A stretch of DNA of 64,000 nt from Atopobium fossor DSM 15642 (GTDB lineage: Bacteria > Actinomycetota > Coriobacteriia > Coriobacteriales > Atopobiaceae), in NCBI RefSeq assembly GCF_000483125.1, contig NZ_AXXR01000004.1, forward strand, positions 62,001 through 126,000. The letters run 5' to 3'. Positions 9,030-18,833 of the stretch are shown piece after piece (the stretch's first letter is position 1; every line of letters starts with the position of its first letter). Both the position numbers and the translations under genes were made by a program. Below the pieces are notes generated by a model. That model saw only the letters and a program-made list of their open reading frames with translations, made no database searches and had not been told where the DNA came from.

Positions 9030-10550
9030 ATGGCTAATTTTGTAATAGGTAAAAGGACTCGCCAACAAAATATGGGCGAGTCCTTTTCTGACTCTAACAA
9101 GGCTGCTTGGAAAACAACCCGCCACGGCCAAAATACACGTGATACCTTTGGTACGCGTTTGACCTTGGGCTTCTCGGCAACTGCAATCATGAGCGTTTTG
9201 GTGCTGCTCGTTGTGTTGGGCATTGTGTGGGAAGCACAGTTTCAACGCTATGCGCGTGCCAATATGGAGCGCGTTGCTGCTTCTACTGCTCACGTATTGG
9301 CGCAAGAGTATGAAGCTGCGGGCGGTATTTGGACACATGATGTTTTATCATCGGTAGGAACTACCGTTGGTTATTCTACTGACGTGGGTGTGCAGGTTCT
9401 TAACAAGGACGGCCTGATTATCTATTTGAGTGACAAGGTTGGTCGCAAAGGTTCTGCTGTACCCGCACTTAATTCAAAAGATGGCAACAGTATAGTTTCG
9501 GCCGATATTATTACCTCCGATAAGGTCATGGTGGGCGAGGTTCGCATTTGGGTTAATGGCTCGGATACCTTCCTTACCAAAAATGACGCAGACTTCCGGA
9601 CGCACTCATATATGGCAATTGGCCTGGCTGCCATCATTGCGGTGCTTATCGCGAGCGTTATTGGCTACATTATTTCTCGTGGCTTTGCAGAGCCTATTCG
9701 CAGGATTACTTCTACCGCGCGCTTGATTCGGAATGGGGAGCTTTCTGCACGCAGTGGTCTTACTGGTAAAGATGAGATTGGTCAACTGGGAGAGACCTTT
9801 GATGATATGGCTACCTCCCTCGAGAAAGACCTGCAGTTGGAGCGCCGTCTTACCAACGACGTTGCTCATGAGCTGCGCACTCCTCTTATGGCTATGCTGG
9901 CAACGGTAGAGGCTATGCAGGATGGTGTTTTACCTCGTGATGATGAGCGTCTTGAAACCCTAGCATCTGAAACTCGACGTCTTTCTCGTCTAGTTAGTGC
10001 CATGCTTACTCTATCGCGTATGGAAAATGGTACCGCAAAGATGAATCCCACTAAAACCGAGTTGGTTGGTTTGGTACGCGGTATTGTTTCGAGTCAGGAG
10101 CAGCTTTTTGCCGATAAGGAATTGCGACTGCGCTTTGTAACAGACGCACCTAAGGAAGAAGTGTATGCCGAGATTGACCGAGACATGATAAATCAAGCGG
10201 TTATTAACTTTATGTCCAATGCTATGCGCTATACACCCGAGGGTGGATGGGTTGTGGTGGAAGTTGGTCAAGATCGCAACGATGTATGGATTGCTGTTTC
10301 TGATACTGGTATTGGCATTGCAAAAGAAGATTTATCTCGTGTCTTTAGTCGTTTTTGGCGTTCTGATGCAAGTCGTGAGCGTGTCTCGGGCGGGCTTGGT
10401 GTTGGCATGGCAGTTACTAAGGAAATTGCAGATAGGCACCATGGTTATATCTCGGTGGAGTCAGAACTGGGTAAGGGTACTACATTTACGTTACATCTTC
10501 CGCGAGAGTATCGTCCTTCTGAACTTTCGTCCGCTACAATAGACGAGTAG
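9030..10550 (+). CDS. HAMP sensor histidine kinase
   Basis: 506 residues. There is a cytoplasmic N-terminal extension of about 45 residues, then TM1 (LGFSATAIMSVLVLLVVLGI), an extracytoplasmic sensor region of about 110 residues, TM2 (MAIGLAAIIAVLIASVIGYI), a HAMP linker, HisKA with H280 in NDVAHELRTPL, and an HATPase with N-box NFMSNAMRYTP, DTGIGI and GGLGVGMAV. It is the partner of the regulator ending 3 nt upstream. The start is taken at 9030; an internal ATG at 9072 is possible. Confidence 0.92.
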   Translation: MANFVIGKRTRQQNMGESFSDSNKAAWKTTRHGQNTRDTFGTRLTLGFSATAIMSVLVLLVVLGIVWEAQFQRYARANMERVAASTAHVLAQEYEAAGGIWTHDVLSSVGTTVGYSTDVGVQVLNKDGLIIYLSDKVGRKGSAVPALNSKDGNSIVSADIITSDKVMVGEVRIWVNGSDTFLTKNDADFRTHSYMAIGLAAIIAVLIASVIGYIISRGFAEPIRRITSTARLIRNGELSARSGLTGKDEIGQLGETFDDMATSLEKDLQLERRLTNDVAHELRTPLMAMLATVEAMQDGVLPRDDERLETLASETRRLSRLVSAMLTLSRMENGTAKMNPTKTELVGLVRGIVSSQEQLFADKELRLRFVTDAPKEEVYAEIDRDMINQAVINFMSNAMRYTPEGGWVVVEVGQDRNDVWIAVSDTGIGIAKEDLSRVFSRFWRSDASRERVSGGLGVGMAVTKEIADRHHGYISVESELGKGTTFTLHLPREYRPSELSSATIDE

Positions 10551-10603
10551 GCTCGACCGGGCTTATCAATAATCAATGCGTATAGCGCGTAAGGAGATGG
10601 CAA

Positions 10604-11500
10604 ATGTCAACTATGGACATGCGTCCCGACTCTCACGGTAAGGTTCGCGACATTTATGATTGTGGCGATACTTTGCTTATGGTGGCAAGTGACCGTATTA
10701 GTGCTTTTGACTTTATTCTTCCCGATGAGATTCCCTTTAAAGGAGAAATTCTTACGCGTATATCTGCTTTTTGGTTTAACAAGTTTGCCAAGCTTATTCC
10801 CAACCATTTAGTAACAATGGATACTACAGAGTTTCCAGCAGAATACGGTCAATATGCGGAATACCTTAATGGTCGTGCCATGCTGGTGCGCAAGGCAACA
10901 ACCATTCCTGTTGAGTGTATTGTACGAGGGTATCTTACTGGCTCTGGTAAGAAAACCTATGATGAGGATGGTACCGTTTGCGGTATTAAGTTGCCAGATG
11001 GTTTAACTGAAGCATCTCAGTTGCCCGAGCCTCTTTTTACGCCTTCAACCAAGGCAGAGCTGGGTGATCATGATGAGAATATCTCGTTTGAGCGCTGCTG
11101 CGAAATCATTGGTGAGGACTTGGCAGCACAAATCCGCGATGCTTCTTTGGCAATTTATAAGGCTGCAGCGGAGTATGCGGCAACTCGTGGCATTATAATT
11201 GCAGATACTAAGTTTGAGTTTGGCATCATTGATGGTAAGCTCACACTTATTGATGAAGCTCTTACTCCGGATTCCAGTCGTTTCTGGCCTGCGGATGGCT
11301 ATGAACCTGGTAAGGTTCAGCCCAGCTATGACAAGCAGTATGTTCGCGACTGGCTTAAGGCAAACTGGGATATGACTGGCAATGCTCCCCATCTGCCAGC
11401 CGAGGTGCTTGAGGGTACATCAACCCGTTATCAGGAAGCTTACGAAATTATTACGGGTCAAAAGTTTGTTCCCATGAAGGAGTCACATGTCTTGGCGTGA
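10604..11500 (+). CDS. purC: SAICAR synthetase
   Basis: A 298-residue phosphoribosylaminoimidazole-succinocarboxamide synthase. It joins CAIR and aspartate using ATP in purine synthesis. Family blocks: GKVRDIY at the N-terminus, SDRISAFDFILPDEIP, PVECIVRGYLTGSG, IIADTKFEFG and DEALTPDSSRFWP. The ATG at 10604 has AAGGAG upstream. Its 3' end overlaps the next gene by 14 bp. Confidence 0.96.
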   Translation: MSTMDMRPDSHGKVRDIYDCGDTLLMVASDRISAFDFILPDEIPFKGEILTRISAFWFNKFAKLIPNHLVTMDTTEFPAEYGQYAEYLNGRAMLVRKATTIPVECIVRGYLTGSGKKTYDEDGTVCGIKLPDGLTEASQLPEPLFTPSTKAELGDHDENISFERCCEIIGEDLAAQIRDASLAIYKAAAEYAATRGIIIADTKFEFGIIDGKLTLIDEALTPDSSRFWPADGYEPGKVQPSYDKQYVRDWLKANWDMTGNAPHLPAEVLEGTSTRYQEAYEIITGQKFVPMKESHVLA

Positions 11501-12128
11501 TACATTGCAAGGTGCTCGTGAAGAGTTCGAGAAATCCCGTGCTGCTTCTGTAAAGACCGAGAAGCCAGCTGAGGCTGAAGAGCAAAGCTCTGGTGGCGTT
11601 ATGAAGCGTTCTGTTGCACGTGCAAAACCTGCACGTGAAGCTGCTTCTGGCGTACGCGTTGTTGCCGCAGGCAATGGTAAGGCCTATAAGAAATCAAGCT
11701 CAACAGCCAATCTGAGCAAGGAGCAGCGTAAAGAGATACGTCGCCAGGAAAATGATGCTCGCGATCGTATGGTGGCTGCTGCCAACATTGTGCTTAATAA
11801 GAATGAAGAATATCGCAGCAAGCGCAAGTTGTGGTGGGCACTAATTATTGTTGGTTTAGTAAGCACTGCAATCTCTTTTGCATTAATGTATCTGTCACCA
11901 AAGGGAGCATCTGCAGATTTTAGTACTCTTTGGGGCAAAGGCTCTTTAGCAACCCTTGTCATTGCCTATGCTGGCATTATTACTGCGTTTGTCTATGACC
12001 ATATTCGTATTCGCCCTCTGCGTGATTTAGCAGATTCCCGCGTTCGTGGGATGAGTACTAAGAAGATTGATTCCATCATTAAGGAAGATATCGCAGAACA
12101 GGAAGCAAAGGGTCGTAAGAAAAAGTAG
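11487..12128 (+). CDS. Conserved membrane protein of unknown function
   Basis: 213 residues. A charged, low-complexity N-terminal half (about 1-115, rich in Lys, Ala and Glu) is followed by two hydrophobic helices (LWWALIIVGLVSTAISFALM and TLVIAYAGIITAFVYDH) and a basic tail ending KGRKKK. The ATG at 11487 lies inside the end of purC with an AAGGAG-type RBS, so it is probably translated with purC. Two-helix proteins of this layout occur in Coriobacteriia, but I cannot assign a function. Confidence 0.8.
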   Translation: MSWRDTLQGAREEFEKSRAASVKTEKPAEAEEQSSGGVMKRSVARAKPAREAASGVRVVAAGNGKAYKKSSSTANLSKEQRKEIRRQENDARDRMVAAANIVLNKNEEYRSKRKLWWALIIVGLVSTAISFALMYLSPKGASADFSTLWGKGSLATLVIAYAGIITAFVYDHIRIRPLRDLADSRVRGMSTKKIDSIIKEDIAEQEAKGRKKK

Positions 12129-12185
12129 TCCTCATCTCAGGTGTTCATGATGTAGAATGTGCATGCACCTTATGCGTTGCATTAT

Positions 12186-12261
12186 GCCCTCGTAGCTCAG
12201 GGGATAGAGCACAGGTTTCCTAAACCTGGTGTCGGCGGTTCGAATCCGTCCGGGGGCACCA
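12186..12261 (+). tRNA. tRNA-Arg (anticodon CCT)
   Basis: Acceptor GCCCTCG/CGGGGGC, D-arm AGCTCAGGGGATAGAGC, anticodon stem CAGGT/ACCTG with loop TTCCTAA, T-arm GGTTCGAATCC, encoded CCA. Confidence 0.94.
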
Positions 12262-12270
12262 ATTACAATA

Positions 12271-12300
12271 AAAAGGCCGGGTTTTGTGCCCGGCCTTTTG
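12271..12300. terminator. Bidirectional terminator between tRNA-Arg and pknB
   Basis: AAGGCCGGG/CCCGGCCTT stem with A-rich left and T-rich right flanks. It can end both the plus-strand tRNA transcript and the minus-strand kinase operon. Confidence 0.88.
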
Positions 12301-12325
12301 CATAACAAAAGATACTAATTACTCG

Positions 12326-14158
12326 TTAATTGCCATCGGGATTTGGACTGCTAGAGTCAGATCCTGGCTTTTTAGTATCCGGAGGAGTAGTAGTGTCTGA
12401 ATTTGAGGTATTGGGTTTGTTGTTGGTGTTAGCGGGGGGTTTGGGACCATTAGAGACCTTAAGATCAATGGCAGTGCCCTTAGGAACGCTTCCTGTTGGA
12501 GAGGCAGAAATTATACAACCAGAAGGAACAGAACTGCTATAGTCGTAGCTTACATCTCCAACAGTCAGACCAAGTGTTGCAAGAGAACTCTTAGCATTTT
12601 CTAAAGTAGCACCTTGTAATGCGGGAACAGGAACTTCATCTGCACCAAGAGAGATTTGGTATGTTACCGTATCGCCTTCTTTTGCAGTGGAACCAGCAGC
12701 AGGTGTTTGTGCAGCAATATGTCCATTTTGAATGTCGTTAGAATGGACAGATTCTCCTGCTTGAGCTTTGAGGCCAACTGCACTTAGAGCAGCTTCTGCT
12801 TCTGCGGGTGTCATGTTTGACAAATCTGGGACAGTAACCTTAGATGCTGGTTCTGCGCCTTTAGAAATTACTAAGTTAATTTTAGTGCCCTGAGGAGCAG
12901 TTTTACTTGAGTTGGGGTCTTGGTCAATAACCTTGCCTTGCTCAACGCTATTTGAGTATTCTTCCTTGATGCTACCAACTTCAAAAAACTTAGTGTTGGT
13001 GATTTGTTGTACTGCCTGCTCCTGAGTCAGATTAAGGAGGTTGGGTACCTTTTGCATTTGAGAGGCTTGGTTGCCAAATAATTGCCAGGCGGCAAAGATA
13101 GCAATGGCAGCAGCAACAATAACGCCCATGGTAATAAGCATAATGTTGCGTTGTTTTTTAGCACGTTTAGCTGCCTGGTCGGTTGCAGATTCTATGGCAG
13201 AAGAGGAGTTGCGACCAGAGCCATTGGCACTGGGGCGGTTGGCAGCAGGAATGAGGGGAGTAGCCATGTGCATGGTTTGTGTTGTATCACCAGTGTTGCC
13301 CGAAACGCCCATAACAGAGGTTGCATCTGCAACAGCAGACATACGGCCAGCTAGATAATCACGCAGTACGCGGGAGAGTTCGTCTGCAGATTGGAAGCGA
13401 GCTGCAGGATCTTTTTGCATGCATTTAAGAATAATGCTTTCAAGCTGCTGATCTACACGAGGGTTAATCTGGCTTGGTGCTACAGGTTGCTCGTTAACCT
13501 GCTTGAGCGCAACGGAAATGGCGTCATCGCCCTCAAAAGGTACACGACCAGTAGCTGCTTCGTACATTACAATGCCCAGTGAGTAAATATCAGAGGTAGG
13601 ACCAAGAATCTTACCTTGTGTCTGCTCAGGGGAGACGTAATGTGCAGTACCCAGCACGTTATTATCGGTAGTAAGGTGGCTATTCTTAGCGCGTGCAATA
13701 CCAAAGTCCATGACCTTAATATTGCCATCAGGCTGAACCATGATGTTTTGTGGCTTAATATCACGGTGAATAATGTCGTGACGGTGGGCTACCGATAAAG
13801 CCTGCGAGATCTGTGAGCCAATCTGAGCCACCTTACGACAATCCAGAGCGCCATGCTTGCGAATACCACTCTTGAGGTCAGTACCATGTAGGTACTCCAT
13901 GATGATGTAGTAGGTATCGCCATCTTTGCCCCAGTCATAAACCCCAACAATATAGGGGGACTGTAAGGCTGCTGCAGCCTGTGCCTCCTGCTTAAAACGT
14001 GCAGCAAAGGAGTGATCTGCTGCATACTGGGGAAGCATAGTCTTGATTGCTACAGTTCTACCAAGTACGTTATCGAGGCCGCGATATACAATCGCCATGC
14101 CGCCCGTACCAATTTTGTCTTGGACCGTGTAACGGCCACCAAGAACAGTTGATGGCAT
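12326..14158 (-). CDS. pknB: PASTA-domain Ser/Thr protein kinase PknB
   Basis: 610 residues. The cytoplasmic kinase domain (about 9-275) has glycine loop GTGGMAIVYRG, VAIK with K39, HRDIKPQN, DFG and SPEQ. A Pro/Asn-rich juxtamembrane linker and one TM helix (MLITMGVIVAAAIAIFAAW) follow. Then come three PASTA repeats, each with the VPxL.. or VPDL.. start and the I-xxxP/G pattern (about 370-580), and a Thr/Pro/Ser-rich tail. PASTA domains bind peptidoglycan fragments, and PknB phosphorylates division, wall and FHA proteins. It is the last gene of the envelope operon. RBS GGGAGAG precedes the ATG. Confidence 0.96.
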   Translation of the reverse strand: MPSTVLGGRYTVQDKIGTGGMAIVYRGLDNVLGRTVAIKTMLPQYAADHSFAARFKQEAQAAAALQSPYIVGVYDWGKDGDTYYIIMEYLHGTDLKSGIRKHGALDCRKVAQIGSQISQALSVAHRHDIIHRDIKPQNIMVQPDGNIKVMDFGIARAKNSHLTTDNNVLGTAHYVSPEQTQGKILGPTSDIYSLGIVMYEAATGRVPFEGDDAISVALKQVNEQPVAPSQINPRVDQQLESIILKCMQKDPAARFQSADELSRVLRDYLAGRMSAVADATSVMGVSGNTGDTTQTMHMATPLIPAANRPSANGSGRNSSSAIESATDQAAKRAKKQRNIMLITMGVIVAAAIAIFAAWQLFGNQASQMQKVPNLLNLTQEQAVQQITNTKFFEVGSIKEEYSNSVEQGKVIDQDPNSSKTAPQGTKINLVISKGAEPASKVTVPDLSNMTPAEAEAALSAVGLKAQAGESVHSNDIQNGHIAAQTPAAGSTAKEGDTVTYQISLGADEVPVPALQGATLENAKSSLATLGLTVGDVSYDYSSSVPSGCIISASPTGSVPKGTAIDLKVSNGPKPPANTNNKPNTSNSDTTTPPDTKKPGSDSSSPNPDGN

Positions 14159-14237
14159 TTTCTCTCCCGTCCCGCTTAAGTGCGTTTAAAGTATCATTCC
14201 AAAATCCATGTGCGGGGATATACCCCTAGTGTAACGG

Positions 14238-17081
14238 TTATGCACCCTCCGATTGAGCCTGAAGGGCATGCGTCAAAACTTTTCCTGCAAGTTGCGCCGC
14301 AAGACCTTCGATGTCTTCATTGCTGGCACCCTCGACACAAATGGAGATTGCGATGGTGGGCTTGTCGTATGGTGCAAATCCAATAAACAAAGAGTTCATC
14401 TTGTTATTGCCTACTTGTGCGGTGCCGGTCTTACCAGCAACCTTTACACCTGATACCTGAGCAGCAGTACCAGTACCGCTAGTTACAACTTCCAACATAG
14501 CTTGCTTAAGAGATTGGGCAGTCCCAGAAGAAATAGCCTGGCCCAAGGACTTCGTGCTGGTGCTGGTAACAGTAGCTCCTTCTGGCGATAAAATCTTGGA
14601 GACTACGTAGGGGTTCTCGACAATACCGTCATGTGCAATAGCTGCTGCAATAACAGCATTTTGCATAACCGTAGACTGAGGACCAGCAGGACTGTTATGC
14701 TCGCCAACTGGTTGTCCACAGGCTGCCCAGGCCGTTTCCCATTGTGTCATTTCACCTGGAACAGGCATAACGGACGAGACAGACGAGAAGTCCTGTCCCA
14801 AGTTGGTTTCAAAGCCAAAGCTTTGTGCATAAGAAACAAGGCGATCGGGACCAATTTTGGTTCCCAGCTGTCCAAATGCTGTGTTGGAAGAAACTGTAAG
14901 CGCCTTTTGCAAATCAATGGTGCCATAGTCTACATCATGGTCATTTGTAACCTGAGCATTGCCAATATCCATAGAAGCGGGAGCCTCGATAGTGGTATCC
15001 AGCGTAGCATAGCCCGAGTCCAAAGCAGCTGCAAGTGAGACTACCTTAAAGGTAGAACCTGGAGCATAACGTACTTGGGTTGCACGGTTAAGTAATGCGC
15101 CCGAGCCATTGTCGTTGGCAATAAGTTCACCAATCTGCTCGTAGGTAAAGGTAGGGGAGCTAGCACTTGCTAAAACAGCGCCGGTATTGGGATCAAGGAT
15201 AACAATGGAGCCAATGCGTCCAGACAAGGCGTCTTCTGCCGCTTGCTGGATACGAGAGTCTATGGTGAGTACGGCAGTATTGCCAGGTACGCGCGCGCCA
15301 GACAAAGAATTAAGAGCGCTCAGCCAATCGGAATAATCTGCATGACCCGTAAGAGTTTCGTTGAGAGAAGCCTCTACGCCTGTGGCACCATAGCGTGTGG
15401 ATAAATAGCCCACGGTATGAGCTGCCATGGTCCCTGCAGGGTAGCTGCGCTGATAGGTGCCATCATCTTGTTTGACGCTTTCCGCAAGAGTTTTACCGTC
15501 TGATGTAAGAATGGCACCACGTTGGACATAGGCGCTTTTAGCAATAGTATGGTTGTTGCCAGGCTTATTTTGGTAATTGGATGCCTGAATAACCTGCACG
15601 TATGTAAGATTTGCAATAAGTAACGCAAAGAGTAGCGTAAAGGCACGAATAAGTAGGGTAAGGCGGTTACCCAAAGCAACTCGGCCCAATATGCCAGATT
15701 CGGGCGTTTGTAAACCAAACGTGCCACGCACATGGCTACCATGAGCTACGGAAGCAAATCGCTTACCAGCTTGTTTAATGGTGCCACTGCCTTGGAGCTC
15801 TTCATTGCGACCAGTGGCTTCATCACCAGCGCGCAAAATAAGGGCAATAATAATAAAGCTCGATAATAAAGAGCTGCCGCCCTGGCTAATAAAGGGCAGA
15901 GTCACTCCCGTTAGTGGCATAAGACGAGTGACGCCTGCAACAATTAAAAATGCCTGGAATGATAAAGAAGTAATAAGGCCAACCGTAGTAAAGGCTGCCA
16001 TATCTGATTTTGCACGTGCAGCGGTTGCACAGGCGCGGACTGCAAAAAGAATATAGAGCAAAAGAATTGCTGAGCCACCTAAAAGACCCATTTCCTCACC
16101 AATTGCTGAGAAAATAAAATCGGATTCTACAACAGGGATAAGGCCAGGCATGCCACGACCAACACCCGCACCAATCATGCCGCCGTCTGCCAGTGAATAT
16201 AAAGACTGTACGATTTGCAGGCCCTTGCCAGAAGGATCTTGCCAGGGGTCAAGCCAAATATCTACACGTATTCGTACGTGCGAGAAAAGATGATAACAAG
16301 CAAAGGCACCAATGGATAGCAAGAGTATGGATACCAGAACATATGACATGCGTCCTGTTGTGACATAGAGCATGACTACAAAAATAGTGAAAAAGAGCAG
16401 TGCACTACCAAGGTCGCGCTCAAAGACAACAACCAAAAGACTAATGCCCCACATAATAAATACGGGTGCAAGCATGCGCAGGCGTGGGATGGCCAAAGGA
16501 CCAATCTGCCTGGTAGAGGCACTTAGTAGTTCGCGGTTCTCGGCAAAATAGCTTGCTAAGAATACAACTATAAGAACCTTGGCAATTTCGCCTGGTTGGA
16601 ATGAAAAAGGTCCAAGAGAAAGCCACAGCTTAGAGCCGCCTTTCTCGGTACCAATAATCATAGGGAGCAGCAACAGAACAATGCCTACAAGGCCAATGGT
16701 GAATTTATATTTGCTCAAGCCTTCAAGACTGGGGACTGCTATGAGCACGGCAATCATAGCCACGATGGAGACAAATAGCCAGATAAGCTGATTGGTAGCT
16801 AGATTGGGCGCTAGACGTGTAACAAAGGTGATACCAGTACCCGATAATAAAAAGACAATGGGTAATAGTGCAGGGTCTGCTTCGGGTGCATATATACGAA
16901 TGGCTACATGTGCAATAGTAAACGCCACAAATAGAGCAAGAGGTACCGCAAGTGTTGAAAGACTGAGCGATAGACTTGCGTTAAGGATATAGAGGGCATA
17001 AAGCAAAATTACAGGAACGGCGGCAAGAGCAAGCAATAAGAGCTCGGTTGTACGCCGTGAAGTTCCAGAAGTTGTTGGCAT
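14238..17081 (-). CDS. RodA (SEDS glycosyltransferase)-class B PBP fusion protein
   Basis: One 947-residue chain with two complete enzymes. Residues 1 to about 420 are a SEDS polymerase with about ten TM helices, including the block [18 protein letters not shown] with the predicted catalytic Asp, and the family C-terminal motif [13 protein letters not shown]. After a linker of about 50 residues, a new TM ([19 protein letters not shown]) leads into a PBP of about 460 residues with SxxK (APGSTFKV), SxN (SSNTAFG) and KTG (AGKTGTAQ). Actinobacteria normally encode rodA and pbpA as adjacent genes; here no stop or start separates them. Both parts have cytoplasmic ends at the join, so topology allows the fusion. 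I chose the ATG at 17081 over an upstream GTG at 17090, because GAGGG lies 8 nt before it. Confidence 0.95.
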   Translation of the reverse strand: MPTTSGTSRRTTELLLLALAAVPVILLYALYILNASLSLSLSTLAVPLALFVAFTIAHVAIRIYAPEADPALLPIVFLLSGTGITFVTRLAPNLATNQLIWLFVSIVAMIAVLIAVPSLEGLSKYKFTIGLVGIVLLLLPMIIGTEKGGSKLWLSLGPFSFQPGEIAKVLIVVFLASYFAENRELLSASTRQIGPLAIPRLRMLAPVFIMWGISLLVVVFERDLGSALLFFTIFVVMLYVTTGRMSYVLVSILLLSIGAFACYHLFSHVRIRVDIWLDPWQDPSGKGLQIVQSLYSLADGGMIGAGVGRGMPGLIPVVESDFIFSAIGEEMGLLGGSAILLLYILFAVRACATAARAKSDMAAFTTVGLITSLSFQAFLIVAGVTRLMPLTGVTLPFISQGGSSLLSSFIIIALILRAGDEATGRNEELQGSGTIKQAGKRFASVAHGSHVRGTFGLQTPESGILGRVALGNRLTLLIRAFTLLFALLIANLTYVQVIQASNYQNKPGNNHTIAKSAYVQRGAILTSDGKTLAESVKQDDGTYQRSYPAGTMAAHTVGYLSTRYGATGVEASLNETLTGHADYSDWLSALNSLSGARVPGNTAVLTIDSRIQQAAEDALSGRIGSIVILDPNTGAVLASASSPTFTYEQIGELIANDNGSGALLNRATQVRYAPGSTFKVVSLAAALDSGYATLDTTIEAPASMDIGNAQVTNDHDVDYGTIDLQKALTVSSNTAFGQLGTKIGPDRLVSYAQSFGFETNLGQDFSSVSSVMPVPGEMTQWETAWAACGQPVGEHNSPAGPQSTVMQNAVIAAAIAHDGIVENPYVVSKILSPEGATVTSTSTKSLGQAISSGTAQSLKQAMLEVVTSGTGTAAQVSGVKVAGKTGTAQVGNNKMNSLFIGFAPYDKPTIAISICVEGASNEDIEGLAAQLAGKVLTHALQAQSEGA

Positions 17082-17082
17082 A

Positions 17083-18423
17083 TTAGTCACCCTCTTTCGA
17101 GGTTGTTAGTGCATCTTGCGTTTTCATAGAGTCCAGCTTAGAGGCTGCTTCGTCCTTTTCTTTAGTGATCTGATCGCGATAATCTTCTACGGTTTTGCGT
17201 GCTGCCTCTGGGCCAGATACGCTAATACCTTCTTCGAGCAGACGCTGCGTGGTTTCCGGCAAATCGGTAACCTTAATAGAAGTAGTTTCGGATAGCGTGC
17301 TGAGCTTATAGCCAAAGGGCGCAGAGTTTACACCCTGATAGATGGCAACGGTGGTACCGTTTGTACCAATGTACCAGGAGTTTTGTACTACAAGCCACGC
17401 GCTTGCAGTAAGCAGCATGATGGGAACGAGAATAGCAACAAGCCAGGTAACTATTGCGCGCCGGCGTACGCGGCGATGAAAGATGTCGCTTCCATCATTG
17501 GTTACATCCACAACGATGACAGTTACGTTGTCATGACCGCCTTCTGCCAAAGCTTCTGCTACAAGATTGTCTGCTGCTTGCTGTGGTGTTGCACTAGAGA
17601 CGGCAAGGTCTTCGATGGTGCTATCGGTCACCATGGAAGAGAGACCGTCCGAACAAATAATGATACGGTCGCCCTTCTCGATATCTAGGGTGAAGTGATC
17701 TGCATACATGTTTGGATCTGAACCTAGAGCACGAGTAATGACAGAACGAGAGGGATGCGTGCGCGCCTCATCCGCTGTGATTTCTCCTGCATCTACCAGC
17801 TCTTCTACAAAGGAATGATCGTGTGTGACGCGTACGAGGGTACCCTCATGCAAAATATATAAGCGAGAATCACCTACGTGCGCAATGGCTAACCGATTAT
17901 TTTCTATGATGGTGGCGGTGGCGGTGCAACCCATGCCGGGTCTACCCACACCTTGCGTTGCTCCATCGATGATGGCAGTGTTTGCCAACTCGATTGATGC
18001 GCCAAGCAAGATGTCATCTGCAACGGCAGGCGCATGTTCAGCAATACTGCGAACAGCAATTGCGCTTGCAACCTCACCTGCTGCGTGTCCGCCCATGCCA
18101 TCACATACACAAAACAAAGGAGCATGGACAAGAAATGAATCTTCGTTATGCTCACGAATGAGGCCAACATCAGAACGAGCGCCCCAAGAAAGTTGTAGGG
18201 TTTTGCCCGTATCGGTGTCCGAGTTAACGCGTTTCTCGACATTGATGACTTGTACGCCAGGTGCATTGACGGGCGCATCCTCAATAGACTCGGACGGCAT
18301 GATAGTATCCGCATTCTGTGTAGACTCGCTAAAAGCTACTTCAGGCTGCGGGTTTTTCTCTGCGATTGAAGAATCGATAGGAGAAAACGAAGCTGTTATG
18401 TCGGGCTTAAGCTCGTCGCTCAT
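17083..18423 (-). CDS. pstP: PP2C Ser/Thr protein phosphatase (PstP type)
   Basis: 446 residues. An acidic, Ser/Pro-rich N-terminal extension of about 80 residues precedes the PP2C domain, which has metal-binding motifs [24 protein letters not shown] and [11 protein letters not shown]. One TM helix follows ([20 protein letters not shown]), then an extracytoplasmic segment of about 100 residues. It reverses phosphorylation by the two kinases in the operon. Its ATG overlaps the fhaB stop by 4 nt (ATGA), and its stop lies 1 nt before the RodA-PBP start. The N-terminal extension is longer than in mycobacterial PstP, which starts almost at the catalytic domain. Confidence 0.95.
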   Translation of the reverse strand: MSDELKPDITASFSPIDSSIAEKNPQPEVAFSESTQNADTIMPSESIEDAPVNAPGVQVINVEKRVNSDTDTGKTLQLSWGARSDVGLIREHNEDSFLVHAPLFCVCDGMGGHAAGEVASAIAVRSIAEHAPAVADDILLGASIELANTAIIDGATQGVGRPGMGCTATATIIENNRLAIAHVGDSRLYILHEGTLVRVTHDHSFVEELVDAGEITADEARTHPSRSVITRALGSDPNMYADHFTLDIEKGDRIIICSDGLSSMVTDSTIEDLAVSSATPQQAADNLVAEALAEGGHDNVTVIVVDVTNDGSDIFHRRVRRRAIVTWLVAILVPIMLLTASAWLVVQNSWYIGTNGTTVAIYQGVNSAPFGYKLSTLSETTSIKVTDLPETTQRLLEEGISVSGPEAARKTVEDYRDQITKEKDEAASKLDSMKTQDALTTSKEGD

Positions 18424-18833
18424 CGACGACTAACCCTCATGATTGTGTCACCAATTTGAACTTCATCACTATCTCGTAGGGTGACAGGCTGTGTAATGGG
18501 ATGTCCATTTACATAGGTACCGTTGGTGGAGCCCAAATCTTCCACGACCAGCGCAGGACCTTGTATGGTAAAACGCGCGTGTGTAGAAGAAACATAAGGT
18601 TCGGCAATGGTGATATCGGACGATTGCGAGCGACCAACTACTACAGGACCAAGCACATCTATATGCAGGCCACGTAGCTGTTTAGGTCCTTTCTCTACAT
18701 CAATACACCAAATAGATGCATCACGACGTTGGCCACGTACAAGACCAATACCCGTACGAGCTACGAAGGACAAAAAGATATAAAGAAGAACAACAAGAAG
18801 AATGCGTCCAGCAAAAAGGACTAAATCAATCAT
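18420..18833 (-). CDS. FHA-domain protein FhaB
   Basis: 137 residues with an N-terminal hydrophobic anchor (LVLFAGRILLVVLLYIFLSF) and a C-terminal forkhead-associated domain: GRSQSSDITI, SSTHARF and DLGSTNGTYVNG. FHA domains bind phosphothreonine. In actinobacteria the FhaB/FipA homologue couples PknB signalling to cell division and wall growth. Gene order and length match that role. Its ATG overlaps the fhaA stop by one base (TAATG). Confidence 0.94.
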   Translation of the reverse strand: MIDLVLFAGRILLVVLLYIFLSFVARTGIGLVRGQRRDASIWCIDVEKGPKQLRGLHIDVLGPVVVGRSQSSDITIAEPYVSSTHARFTIQGPALVVEDLGSTNGTYVNGHPITQPVTLRDSDEVQIGDTIMRVSRR

